The translations under genes and the position numbers were made by a program. DNA of 64,000 nt, from NCBI GenBank assembly GCA_040779335.1, contig JBFONV010000005.1:417599-481598 (forward strand), given 5' to 3'. The notes below the pieces were generated by a model. The model saw nothing but the letters and a program-made list of their open reading frames with translations. It ran no database searches and was not told the DNA's origin. Of the stretch, positions 1 to 8,639 are shown piece after piece. The DNA is from JBFONV01 sp040779335 (GTDB lineage Bacteria > Pseudomonadota > Gammaproteobacteria > Enterobacterales > Alteromonadaceae). Numbering within the stretch: position 1 is the first letter of the stretch; each line of letters starts with the position of its first letter.

Positions 1-717
1 TTCACGAACTTCATAACCTAGCTGTTTAGCAAGGAAGAACACCGTATCACGTGTTAAACCTTGTAAAATTGATGCTGTACCAGGAGGGGTAAAAATTACA
101 CCGTTGCGCACTAAAAATAGGTTTTGGCCTGCACCTTCACTCACTTGGTTATTAACGTCTAACGCAATACCCTCAGTATATCCATGACGACCAGCTTCCA
201 TTGAAATTAATTGTGATGAAAGGTAATTACCACCAGCTTTTGCGGCTGTTGGCATAGTGTTAGGTGCTAAGCGATTCCAACTCGACACCCCTACTTCCAC
301 ACCATTTTCAATAGCATCAGCGCCTAAATACGCTTCCCAACTAAACGCAGCAATCATCATGTCGGCTTTAGCATCGGCTGGTGGACGAAGCCCCATGCCA
401 ACATCACCTAAAAAGGCAAGTGGACGCAAATATGCTGATTCTAAATTGTTTTTAGCGACTGAATCTTTACACGCTTGGATCACTTCTTCCGGCGTGTATG
501 GGATATTCATACGATAGATTTTTGCTGAATCGAATAAACGCTTAATGTGTTCTTCTAAACGAAAAATACAGGTACCTTTATGAGTGTTATAGGCACGGAT
601 ACCTTCAAAAACTGATGAACCATAATGCAATGCGTGACTCATTACATGTACGGTAGCATTTTGCCACGGCATGAGTTCACCATTAAACCATATGAGTTCT
701 GCACTTACTTTAGCCAT
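1..717 (-). CDS. ilvE: branched-chain amino-acid aminotransferase (3' end outside window)
   Basis: Class IV PLP-dependent aminotransferase that performs the last transamination for Leu, Ile and Val. The visible N-terminal 239 codons begin MAKVSAELIWFNGE and contain family stretches such as HALHYGSSVFEGIRAY and SEGAGQNLFLVRNG. The catalytic lysine region is probably the TAAKAGGNYL stretch, but I cannot confirm the residue without alignment. The gene runs off the left edge, so its C-terminus is not seen. It lies 87 bp downstream of ilvM on the same strand, as in the enteric ilvGMEDA operon; ilvD and ilvA would be expected beyond the edge. Regulation is probably through the ilvL attenuator upstream. 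Confidence 0.93.
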   Translation of the reverse strand, partial: MAKVSAELIWFNGELMPWQNATVHVMSHALHYGSSVFEGIRAYNTHKGTCIFRLEEHIKRLFDSAKIYRMNIPYTPEEVIQACKDSVAKNNLESAYLRPLAFLGDVGMGLRPPADAKADMMIAAFSWEAYLGADAIENGVEVGVSSWNRLAPNTMPTAAKAGGNYLSSQLISMEAGRHGYTEGIALDVNNQVSEGAGQNLFLVRNGVIFTPPGTASILQGLTRDTVFFLAKQLGYEVRE

Positions 718-804
718 TTTCTTTTCCTAAATTTGTTTATTTTTCATTTATTAGATAATTCTTTTGTCTGTTATCTAATCAGTAATTATTTGTAGTATTA
801 ATAT

Positions 805-1062
805 TTATGCGCAGACGGGCATGACTCCATTATTGTCTACTTTGACACTCTTGATGTCGATCAGTTTGTTAATTTGATCGACTAATAAATCGATTGAGCG
901 ATCACTCCTGACCGATAACTTTATGGTGCCAATATTATTACCGGTGTTAACTTGAGCATTGATGCCACTGATTAAAAAGCCACGGTAACGCGCCACTTGC
1001 AAAATACGCTCAAGCACAACCTGCTTATCATCAGCAACAATAAGTAATTCATAATGATTCAT
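805..1062 (-). CDS. ilvM: acetolactate synthase isozyme II, small regulatory subunit
   Basis: An 85-residue ACT-like protein, matching the short IlvM family rather than the longer IlvN/IlvH type. It binds the IlvG catalytic subunit and is needed for full acetohydroxyacid synthase activity. The sequence begins MNHYELLIVADDKQVVLERI and has the beta-alpha-beta pattern of an ACT domain, with ARYRGFLISGINAQ as its central helix-strand. One base separates it from the end of ilvG, which implies translational coupling. The assignment rests on size, position and the ACT-like pattern together. Confidence 0.9.
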   Translation of the reverse strand: MNHYELLIVADDKQVVLERILQVARYRGFLISGINAQVNTGNNIGTIKLSVRSDRSIDLLVDQINKLIDIKSVKVDNNGVMPVCA

Positions 1063-1063
1063 C

Positions 1064-2728
1064 TTAGGTGCTCTCCATCATTTTGTCGTTTGCCGTTTCG
1101 GGGGGAACTAATGGCCAAACATTGTCTTGTGCATCTATTTTAACTTGCAGTAAATAAGCGCCATCGTGAGTTAACATTTCCTCAATCGCCGCAGACACTT
1201 CACATTTTTTAGTAATTTGCTTCGCTTTAATATCAAAGGCGGTAGCTAACATGACAAAATCTGGATTATCCGACAGATCTGTTTCGCTCAAACGGCCATT
1301 GAAAAATAAATCCTGCCATTGACGCACCATACCAAGTTTAGCATTATCAATAAGCACGATTTTAACCGGCAATTGAAACCTTTTTATGGTGGAAAGCTCT
1401 TGCACATTCATCATAAATGAACCATCACCGGACACGGTTATCACGCAATCAGTAGGTCTACTTACTTGTGCGCCAATTGCCGCAGGTAAACCAAACCCCA
1501 TGGTTCCCATGCCACCGCTGGTTAAAAAGTTACTGGGATCATCAAATTGCATATGCTGAGCAGACCACATTTGGTGTTGCCCGACATCAGTAGTAACAAC
1601 GGTGTTATGAGGCATTTTGTCGCTTAACTCTTTTAACACCGCGGGAGCAAATATCGTTTCATGCGGGTGATCATATCGCCAAGCAAAATCCTTCTTCATT
1701 TGTTGACATTCTTCTCGCCACTTTTCAATAGAAAGAGGGATGGCCAAGGCCGGTAAATTTACTTTTAAATCACCTAATATCGCCGCATCAACCTTACGAC
1801 GCTTGTTGATTTCAGCAGTATCAATATCAAAATGAATAACTTTAGCATTAGGCGCAAACTCATTTAACTTACCAGTAACACGGTCATCAAAACGCGCGCC
1901 TACCGCAACTAACAAATCACATTCTTGTACCGCAATATTAGCGGCTTTAGTGCCATGCATCCCCAACATGCCCAAATAGCTGCAGTGATCAGGGTCAATC
2001 GCACCAAGACCTTTTAACGTTGAAACACTTGGTAAACCAGTGATATCAATGAATGCCCTCAATTCGTCAATAGCATTGGCCATCCCTACGCCGCCTCCAA
2101 CATATAACACCGGCTTTTTAGCCTGACTCAGTAATGCTATTGCACTGCCGACATTGGCAGGAGGAAGTTTTACTTTATTTTTTAGTGATGAAAAATCACC
2201 CATAACCCCATTTACCTGAGCAAGTTGAATATCTTTGGGAATATCAACCAACACCGGTCCTTGGCGTCCTTCTAGGGCAATAGCAAACGCTTTGTGCAAC
2301 ACTTTTTCCAGTTCGTTTATATCCGTCACTTGAAATGAATGTTTAGTACAAGCTAGTGACAAACCAAAAATATCAACTTCTTGAAACGCATCTGAGCCCA
2401 TAGCTGCCGTTGCAACTTGCCCAGTAATGGCAACCACAGGTATTGAGTCTGCCAGCGCGTCAGCTAAACCAGTGATCAAGTTGGTCGCACCAGGGCCCGA
2501 TGTTGCCAAGCACACACCTACTTTACCGGAGGCTCTTGCATAACCAACGGCCGAAAATGCGGCACCTTGTTCATGACGACACAAAAAGTGCTCGACATCA
2601 CTATCATACAAAGCATCATAAATTGGCATAATGGCACCACCAGGGTAGCCAAAAACATGCTGCACACCATGTTGTTGCAACACTTGAAATAATAATGATC
2701 CGCCTGTTAACGTTTGCTCATTTGCCAT
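1064..2728 (-). CDS. ilvG: acetolactate synthase isozyme II, large catalytic subunit
   Basis: A 554-residue ThDP-dependent enzyme that condenses pyruvate with pyruvate or 2-ketobutyrate at the start of Val/Leu/Ile synthesis. The catalytic glutamate motif RHEQGAAFSAVGYA lies near residue 53. The ThDP/Mg motif starts GDGSFMMNVQEL and ends in a DN pair about 30 residues later. Three domains are intact and the length is normal for IlvG (E. coli about 548), so this is not the frameshifted IlvG of E. coli K-12. It is the first structural gene after the ilvL leader and attenuator and is followed by ilvM and ilvE. Confidence 0.96.
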   Translation of the reverse strand: MANEQTLTGGSLLFQVLQQHGVQHVFGYPGGAIMPIYDALYDSDVEHFLCRHEQGAAFSAVGYARASGKVGVCLATSGPGATNLITGLADALADSIPVVAITGQVATAAMGSDAFQEVDIFGLSLACTKHSFQVTDINELEKVLHKAFAIALEGRQGPVLVDIPKDIQLAQVNGVMGDFSSLKNKVKLPPANVGSAIALLSQAKKPVLYVGGGVGMANAIDELRAFIDITGLPSVSTLKGLGAIDPDHCSYLGMLGMHGTKAANIAVQECDLLVAVGARFDDRVTGKLNEFAPNAKVIHFDIDTAEINKRRKVDAAILGDLKVNLPALAIPLSIEKWREECQQMKKDFAWRYDHPHETIFAPAVLKELSDKMPHNTVVTTDVGQHQMWSAQHMQFDDPSNFLTSGGMGTMGFGLPAAIGAQVSRPTDCVITVSGDGSFMMNVQELSTIKRFQLPVKIVLIDNAKLGMVRQWQDLFFNGRLSETDLSDNPDFVMLATAFDIKAKQITKKCEVSAAIEEMLTHDGAYLLQVKIDAQDNVWPLVPPETANDKMMEST

Positions 2729-2815
2729 TTTTATTTTGAACTATTCAGTTGTTATTCACTTAAAATATCTTTAGAAAATCACAATGATTAGTATCGACTC
2801 CAGTTAGTAATTGTT

Positions 2816-2851
2816 AAAAAAAAACCCCCGCGCCTTTCGGTGCGGGGGTTT
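2816..2851 (-). terminator. ilv operon attenuator terminator
   Basis: Read on the minus strand, a GC-rich stem (2842-2851 pairing with 2822-2831, core CCCCCGC/GCGGGGG) with a small inner loop is followed by an uninterrupted run of nine T residues. It lies between the ilvL leader peptide and ilvG, the position of the attenuator in enteric ilvGMEDA. Stem and T-run are seen directly; the attenuation role is inferred from the adjacent leader peptide. Confidence 0.9.
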
Positions 2852-2873
2852 AAATTCGGTTTATTGCTTTTCT

Positions 2874-2954
2874 TTAGCTCAACGAATACCCCCGCGACGA
2901 TTTAATAATCACCACGACGAGAATGTTAATAATAATTGCGCTAAAGTTTTGCAT
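2874..2954 (-). CDS. ilvL: ilv operon leader peptide
   Basis: A 26-codon reading frame starts with ATG at 2954 and ends with TAA at 2874. It translates to MQNFSAIIINILVVVIIK followed by SSRGYSLS. Twelve of the residues between 6 and 17 are Ala, Ile, Leu, Val or Asn, with a block of regulated amino acids (IIINILVVVII) just before the terminator stem. This is the expected design of an attenuation leader, in which ribosome stalling on scarce Ile, Val or Leu codons prevents the downstream terminator from forming. There is no strong Shine-Dalgarno sequence. The peptide itself probably has no other function. Confidence 0.88.
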   Translation of the reverse strand: MQNFSAIIINILVVVIIKSSRGYSLS

Positions 2955-3005
2955 AGTTATTTATTTTTTTTGAAAATTTATTTGAATGATTAATTCCTAT
3001 TTAAA

Positions 3006-3035
3006 TTAGTACCACAGCAGCGACAGAATGAGCAA
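3006..3035 (-). promoter_or_regulatory. candidate promoter of the ilvLGME operon
   Basis: On the minus strand TTGCTC (3030-3035) and TACTAA (3006-3011) are separated by 18 bp, with a TG one base before the -10 (extended -10). It would start RNA around position 3000, some 45 nt upstream of the ilvL start. The match to consensus is moderate, so this is a position-supported guess. Confidence 0.4.
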
Positions 3036-3193
3036 GCTTTTTTCTTATAGTTTTTTACACCAGCTTATACCGATCGAACTCATTAATTGTTTAACTTAGC
3101 ATTACATTCGCGATCTTAGGAGCAGCGAATTGGCAAAACAATCATTCGCTAACTACAATGGTTAAACAATGGAAGGTGAAAAAATGGATTTTT

Positions 3194-4717
3194 ATGACTT
3201 TATCATGCGTATTCAGCCGCGCTCGCGTTGGGCTTGATTCTCCGCTAGTGACTGTTGAAGTGCATTTGGCCAATGGCCTACCTGCTTTTAACATCGTTGG
3301 CCTACCAGAAACTTCAGTAAAAGAATCTAAGGACAGGGTTAGAAGTGCGATCATCAATTGCGGATATGAATTTCCCGCCAAACGCATCACCATTAACCTT
3401 GCTCCTGCAGATCTGCCCAAAGAAGGTGGTCGTTTCGATTTACCTATTGCTGTTGGTATTTTAGCAGCATCAGAGCAGCTCCCCGCAACCGATCTACACC
3501 AATATGAATTCGCGGGCGAATTAGCATTGTCGGGCGAACTAAGAGAAATCATCGGCGAAATCCCGATGGCTATGGCTAGCAGTGAAAGCCAGCGTACACT
3601 GGTGATCCCTAAAAAAAATGCGGAACAGGCAAGTTGGGTAACACAAGCTAAAATCCATGCTATAGAGCATTTAACTCAACTTTTCGCACACTTCTCTCGG
3701 CAATTACCGCTCGCATTTGTTGAAGAAAACAAGCATGAAATCCACAATATTAACACCGGTCCAGACATGGCAGATGTGGTGGGACAACCTCTCGCTAAAA
3801 GAGCATTAGAAATCGCCGCCAGTGGTAGTCACAACATCCTTTTTATCGGTCCCCCCGGTACGGGTAAAACCATGTTAGCGAGTCGCTTACCCGGAATTTT
3901 ACCACGAATGACAGAAGCAGAAGCCTTAGCAACCGCAGCTATTCAATCGATAAGTCACCAAAACATCTGCGCCCGAACATGGTTAACTCGCCCATTTCGA
4001 GCCCCGCATCATACTGCTTCATCCGCCGCTTTGGTGGGTGGTGGCAGTCAGCCTAAACCTGGAGAGATATCGCTAGCACATAATGGGGTTTTATTTTTGG
4101 ATGAACTGCCAGAATTTGAACGTAAAGTGCTAGACGTGTTGAGAGAGCCGATGGAATCTGGCGAGGTAACCATTTCCAGAGCTCTACACAAACAAACATT
4201 TCCAGCAAGATTTCAGTTAGTCGCCGCCATGAATCCAAGTCCGACTGGGTTTTATAATGATAATCGCAGTACTCCCGAGCAAGTACTGCGTTATTTGAAC
4301 AGGTTATCCGGCCCATTTTTAGATCGCATTGATATACAGATTGAAGTAGCACGTTTACCGCGTGGTATGTGGGCTGATCAAAGTACACAAAATGAAACCA
4401 GTCAGGATATTCAGTCGCGCGTACAACAATGTCGTCAACAACAAATTACCCGTCAAGGTAAGGCTAATGCTCATTTGTCCAGTGCCGAAATTCGCCAACA
4501 TTGTGCACTTAGCGTCGATGATAATGACTTTCTCGAACTGGCCGTAGAAAAATTTGGTTTGTCGACCCGGGCACATCATAAAATACTGAAAATAGCGCGA
4601 ACGCTAGCAGACATGCAGCAATGTGTAGACATTCAACATGAGCATCTAGTTGAGGCCCTTTCCTATCGCGCTATGGATCGTTTGTTACGATTTCTAAGCG
4701 ATGGAGTAAGTGCCTAA
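3194..4717 (+). CDS. comM: ComM/YifB-family AAA+ ATPase (Mg-chelatase-like)
   Basis: Hexameric helicase-like AAA+ protein that promotes branch migration during natural transformation in Vibrio and Haemophilus. An N-terminal Lon-protease-like fold (VTVEVHLANGLPAFNIVGLP) is followed by a Mg-chelatase AAA+ domain with Walker A GPPGTGKTM, Walker B-like GVLFLDELPEF and the AAMNPSP sensor region, then a C-terminal helical domain. The frame is open from an ATG at 3158, but ComM proteins begin right at the MTLSCVFSRA-like segment, so I chose the ATG at 3194. Neither start has a well-spaced ribosome site. The gene is divergent from ilvL and ends 3 bp from convergent ilvY, as around E. coli yifB. Confidence 0.92.
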   Translation: MTLSCVFSRARVGLDSPLVTVEVHLANGLPAFNIVGLPETSVKESKDRVRSAIINCGYEFPAKRITINLAPADLPKEGGRFDLPIAVGILAASEQLPATDLHQYEFAGELALSGELREIIGEIPMAMASSESQRTLVIPKKNAEQASWVTQAKIHAIEHLTQLFAHFSRQLPLAFVEENKHEIHNINTGPDMADVVGQPLAKRALEIAASGSHNILFIGPPGTGKTMLASRLPGILPRMTEAEALATAAIQSISHQNICARTWLTRPFRAPHHTASSAALVGGGSQPKPGEISLAHNGVLFLDELPEFERKVLDVLREPMESGEVTISRALHKQTFPARFQLVAAMNPSPTGFYNDNRSTPEQVLRYLNRLSGPFLDRIDIQIEVARLPRGMWADQSTQNETSQDIQSRVQQCRQQQITRQGKANAHLSSAEIRQHCALSVDDNDFLELAVEKFGLSTRAHHKILKIARTLADMQQCVDIQHEHLVEALSYRAMDRLLRFLSDGVSA

Positions 4718-4720
4718 TGT

Positions 4721-5608
4721 TTAATGATTTTCAGTGATGGCATCAAAAAATGCGCTGATCAATGGCTGACTTTTTCGTTGTTTCAAGCAACAAATGCCCA
4801 ATTCAAAGGGAGCAATCTCGCCGACATTTTCAAGATATTGCACGCGTTCTTTTACCGGACTATTATCGACAACAACTTGGGGGGCGATACCCACTCCACA
4901 GCCTAACGCAACCATACTGACTAAGGCTTCATGCCCCGAAACGGTCGCGTAAATATTGGGCTTTCCTTGCTGTTTCTTTCTAAACCACGATTCAAATCTT
5001 TTTCGCGCCGGACCGTGCTCAGGCAAAATAAAGGGGAGTTTTGACCAGACAACTGGGCTTACTTGTAACTGTTGCTGCACACTGCATGCAATTGTCGGGG
5101 CAATTACGGCCAATGGAATTGTCGCCAGATGATGGAAGAAAAAGCTACTCGATAAATTTTCCGGATTTGCTGCGATAGCAAAATCGACACTTTGTTGTTG
5201 CACTTGCTCTAGCGCGTCTGCTGCATCTCCGGTTGTTAGCATAATTTCAACTAACGGATGCTGTTGTCTAAACCTGTCTAACAATATTGGCAAATGACTA
5301 TAAGCGGCGGTGACAGAACAAAACACATGTAATTTCCCGGTAAGTTCAGCCTGTTGTTGATTCAATGACAGCTGCAATAGTTGCCATTGCTCAATTTGCT
5401 GCTCGGCGTATTTTAATAGCTGCTGACCAGATTCGGTTAATACCACAGTTCGATTGTCCCGATGCAACACTTCACAGCCCAATTGCTCTTCAATGCGTTG
5501 TATTACACGGCTCAATGTCGATGGGCTAACGTGATATGCCAAGGCGGTTTGGCCAAAATGCAAGCTATTAGCTAAATGTCGAAACATTTTTAATGACTTT
5601 AAGTCCAC
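4721..5608 (-). CDS. ilvY: LysR-family activator of ilvC
   Basis: A 295-residue LysR-type regulator. The N-terminal winged helix-turn-helix has ALAYHVSPSTLSRVIQRIEE at about residues 22-41, and a substrate-binding effector domain follows. In enterics IlvY activates divergent ilvC when acetolactate or acetohydroxybutyrate accumulates, and represses itself. The gene is divergent from ilvC with a 173 bp shared regulatory region containing TTGC/GCAA inverted repeats. Identification rests on this arrangement plus the IlvY-like N-terminus (MDLKSLKMFRHLANSLHFGQ). Confidence 0.93.
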   Translation of the reverse strand: MDLKSLKMFRHLANSLHFGQTALAYHVSPSTLSRVIQRIEEQLGCEVLHRDNRTVVLTESGQQLLKYAEQQIEQWQLLQLSLNQQQAELTGKLHVFCSVTAAYSHLPILLDRFRQQHPLVEIMLTTGDAADALEQVQQQSVDFAIAANPENLSSSFFFHHLATIPLAVIAPTIACSVQQQLQVSPVVWSKLPFILPEHGPARKRFESWFRKKQQGKPNIYATVSGHEALVSMVALGCGVGIAPQVVVDNSPVKERVQYLENVGEIAPFELGICCLKQRKSQPLISAFFDAITENH

Positions 5609-5643
5609 GAATTTTCCTCACAATTAGCTAAATACACCTATCA

Positions 5644-5658
5644 TTGCATTTATCGCAA
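5644..5658. promoter_or_regulatory. candidate IlvY operator, upstream site
   Basis: TTGC-N7-GCAA inverted repeat, a LysR-type box with the same core bases as the enteric IlvY sites. It is 36 bp from the ilvY start codon on the ilvY side of the shared region, where an autoregulatory operator is expected. The repeat is seen; the binding is inferred. Confidence 0.5.
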
Positions 5659-5746
5659 CGATGCATTGCAAATATATCATTTTAAGCAACATGAAGATTA
5701 ATATATTATCTCCTCATTGTCAGCAAAACTGACCAACTAAATTATA

Positions 5747-5766
5747 CTTGCTAAACAGTTTGCAAG
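5747..5766. promoter_or_regulatory. candidate IlvY operator, ilvC-proximal site
   Basis: CTTGC-N10-GCAAG inverted repeat immediately upstream of the ilvC ribosome site AGGAG (5771-5775). It repeats the TTGC/GCAA arms seen at 5644-5658, giving two sites across the divergent promoter region. The spacer is longer than in the first site, so it may be a lower-affinity, inducer-dependent site. This is inference from the repeat only. Confidence 0.4.
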
Positions 5767-5781
5767 GCTCAGGAGAAAACC

Positions 5782-7266
5782 ATGGCTAATTATTTTAATA
5801 CTTTAAGCTTAAGAGAAAAATTGTCTCAATTAGGTAAATGTCGATTTATGAAACGTGACGAATTTAGTGACGGCTGTAACTTCATTAAAGATTGGAATAT
5901 TGTCATTGTTGGCTGCGGCGCGCAGGGTTTAAATCAAGGTTTAAACATGCGTGATTCAGGCTTAAATATTTCTTATGCTTTACGTGACGCCGCTATCGCT
6001 GAAAAACGTCAATCATGGCAGTGGGCAACAGAAAACGGTTTTACTGTTGGTACTTATCAAGAATTAATTCCTCAAGCCGACTTAGTGTTAAACCTTACAC
6101 CAGACAAGCAACATACCTCTGCAGTTAGCGCGGTAATGCCATTAATGAAGCATGGCGCTACTTTGTCCTATTCACATGGCTTTAATGTGGTTGAAGAAGG
6201 CATGCAAATTCGCCCAGATATCACAGTTGTTATGGTAGCACCTAAGTGTCCTGGCACTGAGGTTCGGGAAGAATATAAACGCGGTTTTGGTGTGCCAACA
6301 CTGATCGCCGTTCATCCTGAAAACGACCCTCAAGGTAACGGTTTAGCAATAGCTAAAGCCTATGCCTCTGCAACGGGTGGTGATCGCGCTGGTGTGCTTG
6401 AGTCATCGTTCATCGCCGAAGTTAAGTCCGACTTAATGGGTGAGCAAACCATTCTTTGTGGCATGTTGCAAACCGGTGCCATTTTAGGTCACCAACAACT
6501 TATCGCCAATGGCGTAGATGCTGCTTACGCCCGTAAATTAATTCAATTTGGTTGGGAAACTGTTACCGAAGGCCTAAAGCATGGCGGCATCACTAATATG
6601 ATGGACAGGTTGTCTAATCCGGCCAAGATAAAAGCCTTTGATATGGCACAAGAGTTAAAAGAAATTTTACGCCCATTATTTGAAAAACACATGGACGATA
6701 TCATTGAGGGCCGTTTTTCTGAAACCATGATGAAAGACTGGGCCAATGACGATGCTAACTTATTGAAATGGCGCGCAGAAACCGCAGAAACATCGTTTGA
6801 ACTGGCTGCGGATTGCGACACAGAAATAACTGAACAAGAATACTATGATCGTGGCATTTTCTTAGTTGCTATGATTAAAGCGGGTGTTGAGTTAGCGTTC
6901 GAAGCAATGACAGCCTCAGGCATTATCGAAGAGTCAGCATATTATGAATCTCTGCATGAAACGCCATTGATTGCTAACTGTATTGCCCGTAATAAATTAT
7001 ATGAAATGAACGTTGTTATTTCTGATACCGCGGAATACGGCAATTACTTATTTAGCCATGCTGCAGTGCCGTTGCTACAAGACTATGTCAATAAACTATC
7101 TTTAGCGGAACTGGGTGAAGGCTTGTCGAATACCTCGACTGGTGTCGATAATGTTCGCCTAATCGAAGTCAATGAAGCCATTCGTAGCCATGGTGTAGAA
7201 ACCGTTGGTAAAGAATTACGTGGCTATATGACTGATATGAAGAAAATTGTTGAAGCTAGCCTTTAA
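5782..7266 (+). CDS. ilvC: ketol-acid reductoisomerase, class II
   Basis: A 494-residue NADPH- and Mg-dependent enzyme that isomerises and reduces acetolactate (or acetohydroxybutyrate) in the second step of Val/Ile synthesis. The Rossmann motif VGCGAQGLNQGLNM is near residue 45. The length and the duplicated knotted C-terminal domain mark the class II (E. coli-like) form rather than the ~340-residue class I form. Mg-binding residues are expected within KSDLMGEQTILCGM and the acidic helices after it. A good AGGAG ribosome site lies 6 bp before the ATG. The gene is divergent from its activator ilvY. Confidence 0.97.
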   Translation: MANYFNTLSLREKLSQLGKCRFMKRDEFSDGCNFIKDWNIVIVGCGAQGLNQGLNMRDSGLNISYALRDAAIAEKRQSWQWATENGFTVGTYQELIPQADLVLNLTPDKQHTSAVSAVMPLMKHGATLSYSHGFNVVEEGMQIRPDITVVMVAPKCPGTEVREEYKRGFGVPTLIAVHPENDPQGNGLAIAKAYASATGGDRAGVLESSFIAEVKSDLMGEQTILCGMLQTGAILGHQQLIANGVDAAYARKLIQFGWETVTEGLKHGGITNMMDRLSNPAKIKAFDMAQELKEILRPLFEKHMDDIIEGRFSETMMKDWANDDANLLKWRAETAETSFELAADCDTEITEQEYYDRGIFLVAMIKAGVELAFEAMTASGIIEESAYYESLHETPLIANCIARNKLYEMNVVISDTAEYGNYLFSHAAVPLLQDYVNKLSLAELGEGLSNTSTGVDNVRLIEVNEAIRSHGVETVGKELRGYMTDMKKIVEASL

Positions 7267-7292
7267 CTGATAAAAATTTGCTCGCTGCAAAT

Positions 7293-7342
7293 AAGCGGTA
7301 CTTGACCGTACTCCTATAGGTATTGGTCGGTGCCGCTTTTTT
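7293..7342 (+). terminator. candidate terminator after ilvC
   Basis: An imperfect stem (AAGCGG at 7293-7298 pairing with CCGCTT at 7333-7338, inner GACC/GGTC) ends in six T residues. It lies 26 bp after the ilvC stop. The long inner loop makes it less certain than the other terminators. Confidence 0.6.
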
Positions 7343-7433
7343 AACTGGAAAAATGAGAGCATATACTCTATTGTGGAATTATTCAGCCATCGGAGTACTA
7401 AACACTCTGCACATACGGTGAAACATTTCGATA

Positions 7434-8183
7434 ATGGATCCCTATCAAATTGTCATTTTAGTTAGCATTGGTCTTTGTGCGGGAGTGATCAACACCCTTG
7501 CGGGCGGAGGCTCCAATTTATCACTGCCTGCGCTGATGATGTTCGGTCTGCCTGCAGACATTGCCAATGCAACTAATAGAGTAAGTGTCTTACTGCAATC
7601 GCTCACGGCCTCGCGTGGCTTTTATAAACATAATAAAATCTCATCGGTTGCTGTTAAAGATACCTTTCTTCCGCTTTTTTTAGGCGGTTTGTTCGGCGCA
7701 ATTATCGCGTCTTACATGAGTATTGAGCTATTAAAACCCCTTTTGCTTGGCACTATGATTTGCCTTTCGCTTTGGGTAGTGATGCGCAGTGATTCGGTAC
7801 CCAACAATGAAATTGAGCCAATAAGTTGCAGCCAAAGTACAACGGGCTTTATCACAACCTTTCTTGCTGGGTTTTATGGCGGGTTCGTGCAGGCGGGTGT
7901 TGGCTTTGTTTTAATCGCGACCTTTGTCGGCGTATTAAAGTATGACTTACTGCGCGCAAATGCCTTAAAAGTTGTTGCTGCGGTAATATTCACTTCAATT
8001 GCCCTAGTGGTTTTCATTATTAGAGACCAAGTAGCATGGGTTCCGGGTCTGACGCTGGCGATAGGGAGTATTGTCGGGGCGCAAATTGCTGTCAAATTTG
8101 CCATATCAATTAAGGCAAAAACCTTAAAATGGCTGGTGTTTCTGATGACGCTTGTTGCCAGCATTGCGGCCTTAATCATTTAA
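7434..8183 (+). CDS. TauE/SafE-family membrane transporter
   Basis: A 249-residue integral membrane protein with about eight hydrophobic segments in two halves. Both halves carry the family's glycine-rich stretches: GVINTLAGGGSNLSLPAL near residue 17 and GFYGGFVQAGVGFVLIA near residue 145. TauE/SafE (DUF81) proteins export sulfite, sulfoacetate or other small anions; the substrate here cannot be told. It sits alone, 167 bp after ilvC and 48 bp before ppnP on the same strand. No strong ribosome site precedes the ATG. Confidence 0.85.
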   Translation: MDPYQIVILVSIGLCAGVINTLAGGGSNLSLPALMMFGLPADIANATNRVSVLLQSLTASRGFYKHNKISSVAVKDTFLPLFLGGLFGAIIASYMSIELLKPLLLGTMICLSLWVVMRSDSVPNNEIEPISCSQSTTGFITTFLAGFYGGFVQAGVGFVLIATFVGVLKYDLLRANALKVVAAVIFTSIALVVFIIRDQVAWVPGLTLAIGSIVGAQIAVKFAISIKAKTLKWLVFLMTLVASIAALII

Positions 8184-8231
8184 TTAGAAGCGGAAACTAC
8201 ATAATATTTTTAAAATAACGGGGCATATAGC

Positions 8232-8543
8232 ATGAATGAATTCAATAACGTCACTATTACTAAAATGGCTAACATCTATTTTGATGGTAAAGTTACCAGT
8301 CGCGCAATAACACTTGCAGATGGCTCAACAAAAACACTGGGTATTATGATGCTAGGGGAATACGAATTTGCAACAAGCGTACGAGAAGTCATGGAAATAC
8401 TAGCTGGAGATGTTGAAGTGCTATTGCCTAATTCGTCTACATGGCAACAGGTTACTGCTGGACAAACTTTTGAAGTACCAGCTAACGCTAAATTTAATAT
8501 TCGCGCTAAAACACTTACCGATTATTGTTGTTCTTATCTTTAA
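8232..8543 (+). CDS. ppnP: pyrimidine/purine nucleoside phosphorylase
   Basis: A 103-residue cupin of the former DUF1255/YaiE family. PpnP cleaves a broad range of nucleosides with phosphate to ribose-1-phosphate and free base. Family features include KANIYFDGKVTSR-like and TLGIMMLGEYEF stretches and the closing FNIRAKTLTDYCCSYL, which is nearly invariant in the family. Length is normal. It stands alone downstream of the TauE-type gene and ends in front of a bidirectional terminator shared with proA. Confidence 0.92.
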   Translation: MNEFNNVTITKMANIYFDGKVTSRAITLADGSTKTLGIMMLGEYEFATSVREVMEILAGDVEVLLPNSSTWQQVTAGQTFEVPANAKFNIRAKTLTDYCCSYL

Positions 8544-8577
8544 CACTAAACTAACCTGGATCAGCTGTGACACACTA

Positions 8578-8607
8578 AAATACCATTTCATCGACGAAAT
8601 GGTATTT
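8578..8607. terminator. bidirectional terminator between ppnP and proA
   Basis: Perfect 12-bp inverted repeat (AAATACCATTTC / GAAATGGTATTT) with a 6-base loop between two convergent genes. The T-tracts are short on both sides, so it is a moderate-strength candidate that could serve both strands. Confidence 0.65.
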
Positions 8608-8639
8608 CAATGAACACACATTAACATCACTTAGACAGG

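Noticed and set aside
257..517. Plus-strand frame across ilvE
   Set aside because: It lies entirely opposite the ilvE coding sequence, has no start signal and no similarity.
4053..4579. Several antisense frames inside comM
   Set aside because: They are mirrored frames of a well-conserved AAA+ gene and have no independent signals.
5717..5748. ilvC promoter with TTGTCA and TATACT
   Set aside because: The 20-bp spacer is too long for a good sigma-70 promoter; IlvY-activated promoters may be weak, but I cannot support the exact location.
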